A DNA stretch of 64,000 nt, from the NCBI GenBank assembly GCA_944387885.1, contig CALXGR010000004.1, positions 1-64,000 of the forward strand, read 5' to 3'. This DNA comes from an uncultured Clostridia bacterium. GTDB lineage: Bacteria; Bacillota; Clostridia; Oscillospirales; Ruminococcaceae. Within the stretch, counting starts at the first letter, position 1; each line of letters begins with the position of its first letter. The position numbers were made by a program, and so were the translations under genes. Positions 1 to 8,072 of the stretch are shown here, in pieces. The notes below the pieces were generated by a model. That model was not told the origin of the DNA and did no database searches. It saw only the letters and a list, made by a program, of their open reading frames with translations.

Positions 1-39
1 ACCTAAATCCTGCACGTCTGCCAATTCCGTCATACCCGC
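1..39 (-). tRNA. tRNA-Leu: Partial tRNA-Leu(UAG), 5' half
   Basis: The reverse complement begins with GCGGGTATGACGG and AATTGGCAGACG, the acceptor and D-arm of a bacterial tRNA-Leu, and reaches the anticodon loop TTTAGGT (anticodon UAG) exactly at the left edge. The rest would lie outside the window, so it cannot be judged whether the gene is intact. It matches positions 174-212 at 36 of 39 bases. Confidence 0.6.
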
Positions 40-111
40 ATATTCAGTTTCCCTCTATTTTTACTCGGGGAGGGGATACCCGAGGCGGAGCGTTGTGCTT
101 GATCCGCATCT

Positions 112-131
112 ATAAAAACAGGCCATGCCTG
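112..131 (-). terminator. Terminator downstream of the tRNA-Leu half
   Basis: On the minus strand CAGGC-ATG-GCCTG is followed by five Ts. It lies about 45 bases beyond the end of the tRNA-Leu-like half at 174-212 and would end its transcript. Confidence 0.45.
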
Positions 132-173
132 CTTTTACCTGATTACTGGGAAATTCTTCACTGAGGTGACAGC

Positions 174-212
<39 letters not shown>

Positions 213-221
213 ATATATTGT

Positions 222-686
222 TTATAAAAAGGATAGTACTGCCCACGTTACCAGAACAAAAATCCCAGCTGCGAAAAGCCCCAAAACAAGAAATCGGGAA
301 AATCGACTTTCAGGTTCAGAAGGCAGCTGAGAAACAGAAGTAAAGTCAGAAGGACTCCGGGAGAGCTCCTGGTTTGCTTTGGAGTTGACAGCTCGGTAAC
401 AGACGGCCAAAGGATCCGCTCGGTTCAGGATTTTCTGATAGAAATCTTCCAACCAAACAGCATCGCCGGGTTGGCAGGCAGATTCCTCGGTAACATAGTT
501 GTCATGGGCAATCTGGTTGCGAATATGCCGGTAGTGCTTTAACTGACGATAAACAGAATCCCAATCAGAACTGTATCTGCTGCCATAAGAGGCCGCTTCC
601 ATATCCCGGATGTAACCGGTGATGCCAATGCCATTCATGTCCCTGCACAGGTTATCAAGCCGTTTGTAAGACTGCATGAACTCCAT
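222..686 (-). CDS. HEPN-like domain protein with C-terminal membrane anchor
   Basis: This 154-residue protein has an N-terminal helical domain containing R56-N-Q-I-A-H61. That is the R-x4-6-H signature of HEPN-type (ribonuclease or nucleotide-binding) folds, preceded by a conserved-looking WDSVYRQLKHYRH stretch. A polar, probably disordered linker (about 95-130) leads to one hydrophobic segment at 132-153, so the domain likely sits on the inner face of the membrane. The start has an AGGA-type site about 7 bases upstream. It stands alone between tRNA remnants and divergently transcribed spoIVB. The HEPN assignment rests on the short motif only. No partner nucleotidyltransferase is adjacent, and a role as toxin or RNase is not shown. 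Confidence 0.5.
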   Translation of the reverse strand: MEFMQSYKRLDNLCRDMNGIGITGYIRDMEAASYGSRYSSDWDSVYRQLKHYRHIRNQIAHDNYVTEESACQPGDAVWLEDFYQKILNRADPLAVCYRAVNSKANQELSRSPSDFTSVSQLPSEPESRFSRFLVLGLFAAGIFVLVTWAVLSFL

Positions 687-800
687 AATACATTCCTGCC
701 TGAACCGTCCTTTTGAATGGGGAGTGCTTGGACCAACGCATTTTCTACCCGCATATACAACCCCATTCTACCAACCGGCAGGTGAATTGTCAACGCAGAG

Positions 801-830
801 CAATAATCTTTCCTTTTCCGGGGCATACTA
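801..830 (+). promoter_or_regulatory. Forespore (sigma-G/F type) promoter of spoIVB
   Basis: CATACTA at 824-830 matches the sigma-G -10 consensus, with CAATAA at 801-806 (nnATRw form) 17 bases upstream. It lies 24 bases before the TTG start of spoIVB, a gene transcribed in the forespore in Bacillus. The match to consensus is seen; forespore use is inferred. Confidence 0.5.
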
Positions 831-853
831 CCCCAGAAAAGGAGGGGGTAGCC

Positions 854-2074
854 TTGTCAAAATGGAAACGCCGGGCCCTGGCTGCGGCCTTGACCCTGAC
901 CGCTGCGCTGGGGCTGGGTGGAGTCTGGCTCAACCGTACATTGCCCGAGACCTTTCAGGTGGCCCAGGGGGAGGAACTGGAACTTTGCTCCCTGCCCTGG
1001 ATCCAGCCCCTCAGGTTTACCGACCATCAAATGGCTACCGGGGCGGGCCAGGATTCCAGCCAGAATACGGTGCTGGCGGTGTTTGGGGTATTGCCTGTAA
1101 AAACTGTCCGGGAAGTTGAGACTCCCAGAACTCAGGTGGTGGTTTGCGGAACCCCCTTTGGAATCAAGATGTTTGCCCAGGGAGCCCTGGTGGTGGGCTT
1201 TTCGGATGTGATCACCGGAGAGGGAAGCTGCAACCCTGCCAAGGATGCAGGGCTGCGGATGGGAGACCTGATTCTGGAAGCAGACGGGGAAAAGGTCAGC
1301 TCCAACGAGGAACTGTCCCGGGCTATCGGCCAGGCGGCAGGGGATTCGGTGGAACTGGAATATTCCCGGGACGGCGCCACCCACACCACCAGCCTGACAG
1401 CGGTACTGGACAGCTCGGTGGACCGGTGGAGGGCCGGCATGTGGGTGAGAGATTCCAGCGCAGGAATCGGCACCATGAGCTTTTATCTGCCGGATTCCGG
1501 GATTTTTGCCGGGCTGGGTCATCCCATCAGTGATAACGACACAGGCCAGCAGGTCAGCCTGTCCTCGGGAACAGCCGCCCGGGTCTCCATTACCGGATGG
1601 GAAAAAGGAAACCCGGGACTTCCCGGTCAGCTCCAGGGAACTTTCCAGTCCGAGGACCTGGGAAAACTCCTGAAAAACGGGGAAACGGGGGTATACGGGA
1701 CTTTATTCCAACCCCAGACCGGCACCCTTTACCCGGTGGCCAACCAGCAGGAAGTCCACACCGGACAAGCCCATATCTACACCACCATCCAGGGGGAACA
1801 GCCCCAGCTTTATACAGTGGAGATTGAAAAGGTCTCCCTGCTGGGGACGGACCCCTACAGGAACATGGTCATCAAGGTCACCGATTCCCGCCTGCTGGAC
1901 AAGACAGGGGGAATCCTCCAGGGAATGAGCGGCTCTCCCGTAATACAGGACGGCATGCTGGTGGGGGTGGTCACCCATGTTCTGGTCAATGACCCCACCA
2001 GAGGGTACGGAATTTTTGCCCAGACCATGCTGGAAACGGCGGAGAACCTGGAAGGAACCGAGATGGCAGGGTGA
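854..2074 (+). CDS. spoIVB: SpoIVB serine peptidase
   Basis: SpoIVB is the forespore-secreted signalling protease that triggers pro-sigma-K processing in the mother cell. The product has 406 residues (B. subtilis 426): an N-terminal membrane anchor (about 8-28), a PDZ domain (about 100-185, with GLRMGDLILEADG) and an S55 peptidase domain. The catalytic triad is visible as H223 in GLGHPIS, D344 in VTDSR and S359 in GMSGSP, with the same 15-residue D-to-S spacing as in B. subtilis. The TTG at 854 was chosen because GGAGG lies 8 bases upstream; upstream in-frame codons have no site. spo0A follows, the usual order in Firmicutes. A hairpin sits at the stop codon. Confidence 0.93.
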   Translation: MSKWKRRALAAALTLTAALGLGGVWLNRTLPETFQVAQGEELELCSLPWIQPLRFTDHQMATGAGQDSSQNTVLAVFGVLPVKTVREVETPRTQVVVCGTPFGIKMFAQGALVVGFSDVITGEGSCNPAKDAGLRMGDLILEADGEKVSSNEELSRAIGQAAGDSVELEYSRDGATHTTSLTAVLDSSVDRWRAGMWVRDSSAGIGTMSFYLPDSGIFAGLGHPISDNDTGQQVSLSSGTAARVSITGWEKGNPGLPGQLQGTFQSEDLGKLLKNGETGVYGTLFQPQTGTLYPVANQQEVHTGQAHIYTTIQGEQPQLYTVEIEKVSLLGTDPYRNMVIKVTDSRLLDKTGGILQGMSGSPVIQDGMLVGVVTHVLVNDPTRGYGIFAQTMLETAENLEGTEMAG

Positions 2075-2091
2075 CAGCCCACCGGGCTGTC
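2073..2091 (+). terminator. Hairpin at the end of spoIVB
   Basis: GACAGCCC-ACC-GGGCTGTC forms an 8-bp stem overlapping the stop codon. There is no T tract after it, so it may slow or protect the transcript end rather than act as a full intrinsic terminator. Confidence 0.35.
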
Positions 2092-2182
2092 CTACATAGT
2101 GGAATAGCAGATGGGCAGGTCGGAAATGTCTGCCTAAAAGAACGCAAAAACGGAGCATCAGAGTTTTGTGCCCCAAAAAGTC

Positions 2183-2199
2183 TCTCGAAGTCGGTCGAA
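2183..2199 (+). promoter_or_regulatory. Possible pair of Spo0A boxes
   Basis: TCTCGAA (2183-2189) and GGTCGAA (2193-2199) are direct repeats 10 bases apart, each one mismatch from the 0A box TGTCGAA. They lie upstream of the spo0A promoter, which would fit autoregulation. The matches are weak, so this is only a suggestion. Confidence 0.25.
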
Positions 2200-2239
2200 A
2201 AGAAATGGAAAAATCTGGAAATTATTTGGAGCTATCCTC

Positions 2240-2268
2240 TTGAACAAACTGGAAAAATATGGTAATAT
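2240..2268 (+). promoter_or_regulatory. Sigma-A promoter of spo0A
   Basis: TTGAAC (2240-2245), a 17-base spacer and TAATAT (2263-2268) stand 42 bases before the spo0A start. Confidence 0.65.
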
Positions 2269-2309
2269 TTCCAATGTTGAGGGAAAACAATCGACTGGAG
2301 GATAGGAAG

Positions 2310-3059
2310 ATGGACAAAATCAAGTTTTTGATGTCAGATACAGGAGCCAAAACTACCGCCCTTTGCCGGGCCGCCCTGGAGCAGAAAGGGGTCGCCGTCA
2401 CCGTTTGCGAGCGAGACGGAATCAAGGTTCTGGAGCGGATGCTGGAGCTGCGCCCGGATGTGGTGCTGCTGGATGCCTTCATGCCGGGATTGGATGCTAT
2501 TGCAGTGAAACGGCGGTATCAGGAGAAAATGGGGGAGGGCACCACCTTCTTTGTGACAGGTGCTTTCCAGAATGAGCAGATCGAACAAGAGCTTCTGGAC
2601 GAAGGGTTCGACTACCTTTTTGTAAAGCCTTTTGACCAGGAAATGCTGGCCGCCCGGGTGACACGGCTGGCGGCAGTACCCGCAGCCCCCGCTCATTGGG
2701 GCAGCGATGAGGTGACAGTCACCGAGATTCTGCACCAGATCGGGGTTCCGGCACACATTAAAGGATATCAGTTCCTGCGGGATGCCATCCTTCTTACCAT
2801 GGAGGACCCGGACTACATTAACGCCGTTACCAAGCGGCTTTACCCCCAGATTGCAAAACAGAACGCCACTACTCCCAGCCGGGTGGAGCGTGCCATCCGC
2901 CATGCCATTGAGGTGGCCTGGGACCGGGGAGATGTGGATACCCTGAACAGCTACTTTGGGTATACCATCCATAACCTGCGTGGCAAACCCACCAACAGCG
3001 AGTTTATTGCCATGATTGCGGACAAAATGCGCCTGGATAAAAAGCGGAGGATCGGCTGA
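2310..3059 (+). CDS. spo0A: Sporulation master regulator Spo0A
   Basis: Spo0A is the phosphorelay response regulator that commits the cell to sporulation. The 249-residue product has a receiver domain (1-125) and the Spo0A effector domain (about 140-249) with its helix-turn-helix around TTPSRVERAIRHAIEVAW. Receiver residues seen are phospho-acceptor D55 (VLLDAFMP), T83 and K106 (VKPFD). The acidic pair usually read as D-D is S9-D10-T11, so only one of the two Asp residues is kept; this may alter Mg2+ binding or phosphorylation kinetics. The start at 2310 has GGAGG 8 bases upstream. The gene has its own promoter at 2240-2268 and ends at an intrinsic terminator. Confidence 0.93.
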   Translation: MDKIKFLMSDTGAKTTALCRAALEQKGVAVTVCERDGIKVLERMLELRPDVVLLDAFMPGLDAIAVKRRYQEKMGEGTTFFVTGAFQNEQIEQELLDEGFDYLFVKPFDQEMLAARVTRLAAVPAAPAHWGSDEVTVTEILHQIGVPAHIKGYQFLRDAILLTMEDPDYINAVTKRLYPQIAKQNATTPSRVERAIRHAIEVAWDRGDVDTLNSYFGYTIHNLRGKPTNSEFIAMIADKMRLDKKRRIG

Positions 3060-3082
3060 TTCTCACTGCCATAAACAAAATG

Positions 3083-3112
3083 AAATCCACCCTTGCCGGG
3101 TGGATTTTTTTT
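3083..3112 (+). terminator. Terminator of spo0A
   Basis: AAATCCACCC-TTGCC-GGGTGGATTT followed by a run of Ts is a strong intrinsic terminator. Confidence 0.85.
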
Positions 3113-3164
3113 CTTCTATATAGTATAATAGACGATGAGTTATTGTAAATTGGAGGGGCTTTTT

Positions 3165-4283
3165 ATGGGGAAAAGGGTAACAGCCGTCATCGTGGCTGCG
3201 GGAAGCAGCAGCCGGATGGGATTTGATAAATTGTCCTGGGACCTGGGCGGCCGGACGGTATTGGAACAGAGCCTGCAGGCTTTTGATAAACATCCCTTGA
3301 TCACTGATTTAGTGGTGGTGTACGGGAAAAATCAGGAGAATGCCGAGAAGGCAGCCCAGGGCTGTCGCAAGCCGGTGACCCTGGTGGCCGGGGGAAATAC
3401 CCGGGCCCAGAGCGTGAAGAACGGGGTGAGTGCTGCCGGGGGTGAACTGGTGGCTATCCATGACGCAGCACGGCCCTTCGTGTCGGAGCAGGTAGTCACC
3501 CAGGCCCTGGAAGCAGCAGAGAAAACAGGAGCCGCTGCCCCCGCCGTTCCGGTGAAGGATACCATCAAACTGGCCCGGGAGGGACTGGTGGAGGAAACCC
3601 CCGACCGTTCCCTTCTGTACGGAGTCCAGACTCCCCAGTGTTTTGACCGAGCCCTCTACATACAGGCTCTGGAAAAGCTGGACCCGGACCAGGCAAAAGC
3701 AGTCACCGACGATTGCAGCGTTCTGGAACTGGCCGGATTCCCCGTCACCCTGACCCCGGGTGACTACGCTAATTACAAAATCACCACCAAGGAAGATTTA
3801 CCGAAGGAGAACACAATGCGGATTGGACACGGGTATGATGTGCACAAGCTGGTGGAAGGCCGGGACCTGATTCTGGGCGGGGTAAAAATCCCCTATGAAA
3901 AAGGGCTTCTGGGCCATTCCGATGCGGATGTGCTGGCTCACGCCGTTATGGATGCGGTGCTGGGGGCTGCCGCTCTGGGAGACATCGGAAAGCATTTCCC
4001 CGACACTGACCCGGCTTATAAGGGGGCGGACAGTCTGGAACTGACCCGCCATGTGGCCCGGCTGATCAGGGAACAGGGGCTGACCATCCAGAACGTGGAC
4101 AGCACCATCCTCTGCCAGGCTCCCAAACTGGCCCCTCATATCCAGACCATGCGGGAAAACCTGGCCCAGGCTCTGGGCATACAGGTCTCCCAGGTGAGCG
4201 TAAAAGCCACCACCGAGGAAAAACTGGGATTCACCGGCCAGGGGCAGGGAATCGCCGTCCATGCAGTAGCCCTGCTGGGTTAA
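3165..4283 (+). CDS. ispDF: Bifunctional IspD/IspF (MEP pathway)
   Basis: The 372-residue fusion carries 2-C-methyl-D-erythritol 4-phosphate cytidylyltransferase (IspD, about 1-215; nucleotide-binding [19 protein letters not shown]) joined to 2-C-methyl-D-erythritol 2,4-cyclodiphosphate synthase (IspF, from M218; metal site D-x-H in GYDVHKL and [15 protein letters not shown]). Together they give two non-consecutive steps of isoprenoid precursor synthesis. The start at 3165 follows GGAGGGG. The junction contains AAGGAG (3804-3809) 6 bases before ATG 3816, so a separate IspF chain could also be made internally. A -10 element TATAAT (3124-3129) lies just after the spo0A terminator. Confidence 0.93.
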   Translation: MGKRVTAVIVAAGSSSRMGFDKLSWDLGGRTVLEQSLQAFDKHPLITDLVVVYGKNQENAEKAAQGCRKPVTLVAGGNTRAQSVKNGVSAAGGELVAIHDAARPFVSEQVVTQALEAAEKTGAAAPAVPVKDTIKLAREGLVEETPDRSLLYGVQTPQCFDRALYIQALEKLDPDQAKAVTDDCSVLELAGFPVTLTPGDYANYKITTKEDLPKENTMRIGHGYDVHKLVEGRDLILGGVKIPYEKGLLGHSDADVLAHAVMDAVLGAAALGDIGKHFPDTDPAYKGADSLELTRHVARLIREQGLTIQNVDSTILCQAPKLAPHIQTMRENLAQALGIQVSQVSVKATTEEKLGFTGQGQGIAVHAVALLG

Positions 4284-4295
4284 CGGAGGAAAAGG

Positions 4296-5192
4296 ATGAA
4301 CACACTTTTTTCAGGAGTCCAGAGCAACAATATTCTGGGGTCCATAATCAATAACTTCCGGGCCAGCGGTCCTGCGGACTGGGTGGATGTCATCATCATT
4401 GCAGTGATGGTCTACCTTCTCATGGGAATGATCCGGAAAACCCAGGCGGGCCAGGTAGCCAAGGGCGCCCTTGTGCTGGTGGTCATCCTGACCTTGTCCG
4501 AAATTTTCAATCTCCGCACCGTGCGGTTTGTGCTGAACAGCCTGCTTCAGATCGGATTTCTGGCTTTGGTGGTGCTCTTCCAGCCGGAACTGCGCCGTGC
4601 CCTGGAACAGATGGGCCGGACAGAACAGTGGATCAGCCAGATCATCCACCAGCGGGGAAGAATGGACGAAGGGGTCCGGGGCAAATGGCAGGCAGCCATT
4701 CTGGCCATCTGCGATGCGGCGGAGCAGCTCAGCGACACCCGCACCGGCGCCCTGATCGTGCTGGAACGGGGCACCAACCTGAGTGAGATCATCCGGACGG
4801 GAACCCCTCTCCATGCGGATGTGAACTCGGAAATGCTGGGGACCATTTTTTACGAGGGAACCCCGCTCCATGACGGAGCTGTGGTGATTCGGGACGGGGA
4901 ACTGGTAGCCGCAGGCTGCGTGCTGCCCCTGTCCAATAACCTGCAGATCGGCAAAGATATGGGTACCCGTCACCGGGCTGCCCTGGGCATGAGCGAAAAC
5001 TCCGATGCCATCTGTGTAGTGGTCAGCGAGGAAACCGGAATCATCTCCATGACCCGGGAGGGCGTGCTGATGCGCCGGCTGGATCGGCAGAAGCTGTACA
5101 GTATGCTGGAGACAGAGCTGATTCCCAAGGAGGAATCTCCTGCCCAGAAAAACACTCTTCTGCCCTGGAGGAAGAAAAATGAAACAGATTGA
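4296..5192 (+). CDS. cdaA: Diadenylate cyclase CdaA
   Basis: CdaA makes c-di-AMP from two ATP at the membrane and so controls potassium and osmotic homeostasis and wall integrity. The protein has 298 residues. The N-terminus (about 30-105) holds three hydrophobic segments. The DAC domain carries the D193-G-A motif (HDGAVV) and R225-H-R (GTRHRAALG), the two catalytic and ATP-contacting signatures. The start follows GGAGGA. cdaR starts 14 bases before its stop, so the two are translationally coupled. Unlike Bacillus, glmM does not follow cdaR here; a FAD oxidoreductase gene does. Confidence 0.95.
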   Translation: MNTLFSGVQSNNILGSIINNFRASGPADWVDVIIIAVMVYLLMGMIRKTQAGQVAKGALVLVVILTLSEIFNLRTVRFVLNSLLQIGFLALVVLFQPELRRALEQMGRTEQWISQIIHQRGRMDEGVRGKWQAAILAICDAAEQLSDTRTGALIVLERGTNLSEIIRTGTPLHADVNSEMLGTIFYEGTPLHDGAVVIRDGELVAAGCVLPLSNNLQIGKDMGTRHRAALGMSENSDAICVVVSEETGIISMTREGVLMRRLDRQKLYSMLETELIPKEESPAQKNTLLPWRKKNETD

Positions 5193-6462
5193 CTGGAAAG
5201 GAATCAAGGACCGGCTGCTCCTGGTGCATATTAACGAGGACCTCCGGAACTGGCTGATTGCCTTCCTGATTGCGGTGGCCGCCTGGCTGGTGGTGACCAT
5301 GAACTATGACCGGAACACCACCCTGGAAATGACCACCTATGTGGACTTCAACTACAACACCAGCGCCTATACCGCTCTGGGGGTGGAAATCGTCAACCAG
5401 CCCCAGAAGCAGGTGACTGTGAAATTTGCAGGCAGCGGTATCACCCTGGGCCAGATCCGTCAGGATGACTTTGTGGTCTACCCGGATTACAGCAGTGTCC
5501 GGGGAAGCGGCGCCACCACCCTCAACCTGGTGGTGGAAATGGTTGGCAGCCAGTTCAGTTCGGTGGACCCCACCATTGTGGACGGGGACCGTACCGTGGA
5601 CGTGGTCTTTGCCACCGTGGATGAAAAGACCATCCCGGTCACCATTGACAGCCAGAACGTTCAGGCTGCGGAAGGTTACATCCTTAACCGGATGGTATCC
5701 AATCCCGTGGAAGTGACCGTGCGGGGCGCAGAGGATGAAATCGAGAAGATTCAGAAGATCGTGGCCCACCTGCCCTCCCAGGAACAGCCCATCAATACGA
5801 CCATAACAGTGGATGCGGAACTGGAGGCTCAGGATGCGGACGGAAATCCCCTGGAACTGCAGTATACCACCCTCAGTGCCTACAGTGCCGAGGTGGTGCT
5901 CCAGGTTTATCAGGTGAAGGAACTCCCCCTGACCATCAACTTTATCAATGTGCCTACCGGCTTTGATATCTCCACTCTTAACTATCACCTGGACCAGGAG
6001 ACCCTCCTGGTGGCAGGTTCTGAAAAGACCCTCTCCGGCCTTACTGAAATCAGCGTGGCCAGCTTTGACCTTTCCACCTTCCAGCTGGGTAAGACCTACC
6101 CCTTGGCCCTGCAGCTGCCCACCGGACTGGTCAGCCAGGAGGGGATCACCGCCGTCAACCTGACCTTCGACACCGAGGGCCTGGCTGAGAAAACGGTGGA
6201 TGTAAGCAATATCCGGGTGGTGAACTCGACGGTGGAAGGCTCTGTGTCGGTGGTCACCAACCGGATCAAGTCGGTGACCCTCATCGGCCCGGAGGAGGAA
6301 CTGGAAAAACTCTCCTCCTCCCAGGTGGAAGCCCAGATTCGGGGCGAGGATATTACCGTCACCGGCGGCCAGCAGAATGTGCCGGTCCAGATCGTGGTAC
6401 CCTCCTCCTCCAGCATTTTTGCGGTGGGGAACTATACCGCCACAGTGCAGGTGGACGCATGA
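5179..6462 (+). CDS. cdaR: CdaR (YbbR-domain regulator of CdaA)
   Basis: CdaR is the membrane-anchored partner that modulates CdaA activity. The 427-residue product has one N-terminal transmembrane segment (about 23-41, NWLIAFLIAVAAWLVVT) followed by an extracytoplasmic region made of repeated YbbR beta domains of roughly 80-90 residues each, with recurring pro-Val-Thr-Val strands. It overlaps cdaA at its 5' end and the next gene by 4 bases (ATGA), so transcription and translation are tightly linked through 4.3-8.0 kb. Assignment rests on architecture and position next to cdaA. Confidence 0.88.
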   Translation: MKQIDWKGIKDRLLLVHINEDLRNWLIAFLIAVAAWLVVTMNYDRNTTLEMTTYVDFNYNTSAYTALGVEIVNQPQKQVTVKFAGSGITLGQIRQDDFVVYPDYSSVRGSGATTLNLVVEMVGSQFSSVDPTIVDGDRTVDVVFATVDEKTIPVTIDSQNVQAAEGYILNRMVSNPVEVTVRGAEDEIEKIQKIVAHLPSQEQPINTTITVDAELEAQDADGNPLELQYTTLSAYSAEVVLQVYQVKELPLTINFINVPTGFDISTLNYHLDQETLLVAGSEKTLSGLTEISVASFDLSTFQLGKTYPLALQLPTGLVSQEGITAVNLTFDTEGLAEKTVDVSNIRVVNSTVEGSVSVVTNRIKSVTLIGPEEELEKLSSSQVEAQIRGEDITVTGGQQNVPVQIVVPSSSSIFAVGNYTATVQVDA

Positions 6463-8042
6463 TTCTGGTATCGGGAATCCGCCTGACCCTCTCCGGCTCG
6501 GAGAGGGAAGCGGCGGAAAAGGCATTCAAAATTCTCCGGCTTTCTCCCGCCAAAGCCCTTCGGTGGGACTTGGCCCGGCTTTCGGTGGATGCCCGGCATG
6601 GTCAGCCCAAGCTGGTCTACACCATTGCGGTCACCCTGAAAAATCCTCAGGAGGAACTGAAATATAAAGGCAAACCCGGAATCCGGGTGGAACAGGACCA
6701 GCCCCTGGTGCTGACCCTGGGCACTGCTCCTCTGGCCAACCGGCCGGTGGTCTGCGGATTTGGCCCGGCGGGAATGTTCGCCGCCCTTCTTCTGGCCCGG
6801 AAGGGGTATCGTCCCCTGGTGCTGGAACGGGGCGCCCCCATGGAACAGCGGGTAGCAGACGTGGAACGGTTCAGCGCCACCGGCCAGCTGGACCCGGACA
6901 GCAATATCCAGTTCGGGGAAGGGGGCGCCGGAACCTTCAGCGATGGCAAGCTCACCACCCGCATTGGGGACAGCCGGTGCAGCTTTGTAACAAAAACCTT
7001 CCTGGAACACGGGGCCCCGGCGGAAATCGCCATCCGGCAGAAGCCCCACCTGGGCACCGACCTGCTCCGGGGAGTCATCACCTCCATCCGGGAAGAGATT
7101 CTTTCCCTGGGCGGGGAGATTCAGTTCCATACCCGGCTGACCGGATTGGAAACCAGGAACGGTCAGCTGACCGCCCTGGAAACCACCGGGGGAACCATCC
7201 CCTGCCAGGTCTGTATCCTGGCGGTGGGCCACTCTGCCCGGGATGTGTTTGACATGGTCCAAAAGGCCGGGCTGGAACTGGTCTGCAAGCCTTTCAGCGT
7301 GGGATTCCGGGTGGAACATCTTCAGTCCGCCATTGATAAATCCCTTTACCATGAGGCGGCGGGACATCCCGCCCTGCCCCAGGGTGAGTATCAGCTGAGC
7401 CAGCAACTGGAGAATGGCCGGTGTGTCTACACCTTCTGCATGTGCCCCGGCGGCCAGGTGGTGGCCTCGGCCAGCGAAGAGGGCGGGGTAGTCACCAACG
7501 GAATGAGCTACCATGCCCGGAGCGGGAAAAACGCCAATGCGGCGGTGGTGGTCAGCGTGGATGGCCGGGACTTTGACCAGGACCCCCTCAAGGCCATCGC
7601 CTTCCAGCGCCAGCTGGAAAAGACTGCATTTGATGCCGGCGGGGGCGGGTACAAGGCTCCCGCCAGCCATATGGCTGCCTTCCTGGAAGGCCGGGCCGGG
7701 CTGGAAGTAGCCCAGGTGGAGCCCACCTATGACCGGGGCATCACCCCGGCAGACCTGGGCTCGCTTCTCCCGGAGGAACTGTCCCAAAGCCTGCGCCAGG
7801 GTCTTATGGCCTTTGAACGAAAGATTCGGGGGTATACCGACCCCCATGCCATCCTGACCGGTTTGGAGACCCGGACCAGCAGCCCGGTCCGCCTTGTGCG
7901 GGATGAATCGGGACAGGCTCCGGGATTGCAGGGACTTTATCCCTGCGGAGAGGGAGCCGGTTATGCGGGAGGCATTATGAGCGCCGCCGTGGACGGACTG
8001 CGGATGGCCCAGCAGGTGATACAGAAGTATGCACCTTTTTAA
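6459..8042 (+). CDS. NAD(P)/FAD-dependent dehydrogenase (COG2509 type)
   Basis: This 527-residue flavoprotein belongs to the uncharacterised FAD-dependent dehydrogenase family widespread in Clostridia. An N-terminal ferredoxin-like region (about 1-75) precedes the Rossmann fold with V-x-G-F-G-P-A-G-M (near residue 100). A conserved NIQFGEGGAGTFSDGKL segment follows, and a C-terminal GEGAGYAGGIMSAAVDG closes the FAD site. Substrate is unknown; a redox role in the cytosol is inferred. The start ATG overlaps the cdaR stop by 4 bases. It ends 30 bases before recJ. Confidence 0.82.
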   Translation: MILVSGIRLTLSGSEREAAEKAFKILRLSPAKALRWDLARLSVDARHGQPKLVYTIAVTLKNPQEELKYKGKPGIRVEQDQPLVLTLGTAPLANRPVVCGFGPAGMFAALLLARKGYRPLVLERGAPMEQRVADVERFSATGQLDPDSNIQFGEGGAGTFSDGKLTTRIGDSRCSFVTKTFLEHGAPAEIAIRQKPHLGTDLLRGVITSIREEILSLGGEIQFHTRLTGLETRNGQLTALETTGGTIPCQVCILAVGHSARDVFDMVQKAGLELVCKPFSVGFRVEHLQSAIDKSLYHEAAGHPALPQGEYQLSQQLENGRCVYTFCMCPGGQVVASASEEGGVVTNGMSYHARSGKNANAAVVVSVDGRDFDQDPLKAIAFQRQLEKTAFDAGGGGYKAPASHMAAFLEGRAGLEVAQVEPTYDRGITPADLGSLLPEELSQSLRQGLMAFERKIRGYTDPHAILTGLETRTSSPVRLVRDESGQAPGLQGLYPCGEGAGYAGGIMSAAVDGLRMAQQVIQKYAPF

Positions 8043-8072
8043 GTAAGGAAAGAGTTAGGAGCTAATCAAGGT

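Noticed and set aside
2094..2182. Possible small gene between spoIVB and spo0A
   Set aside because: The frame there lacks a ribosome site and ends across the spo0A promoter.
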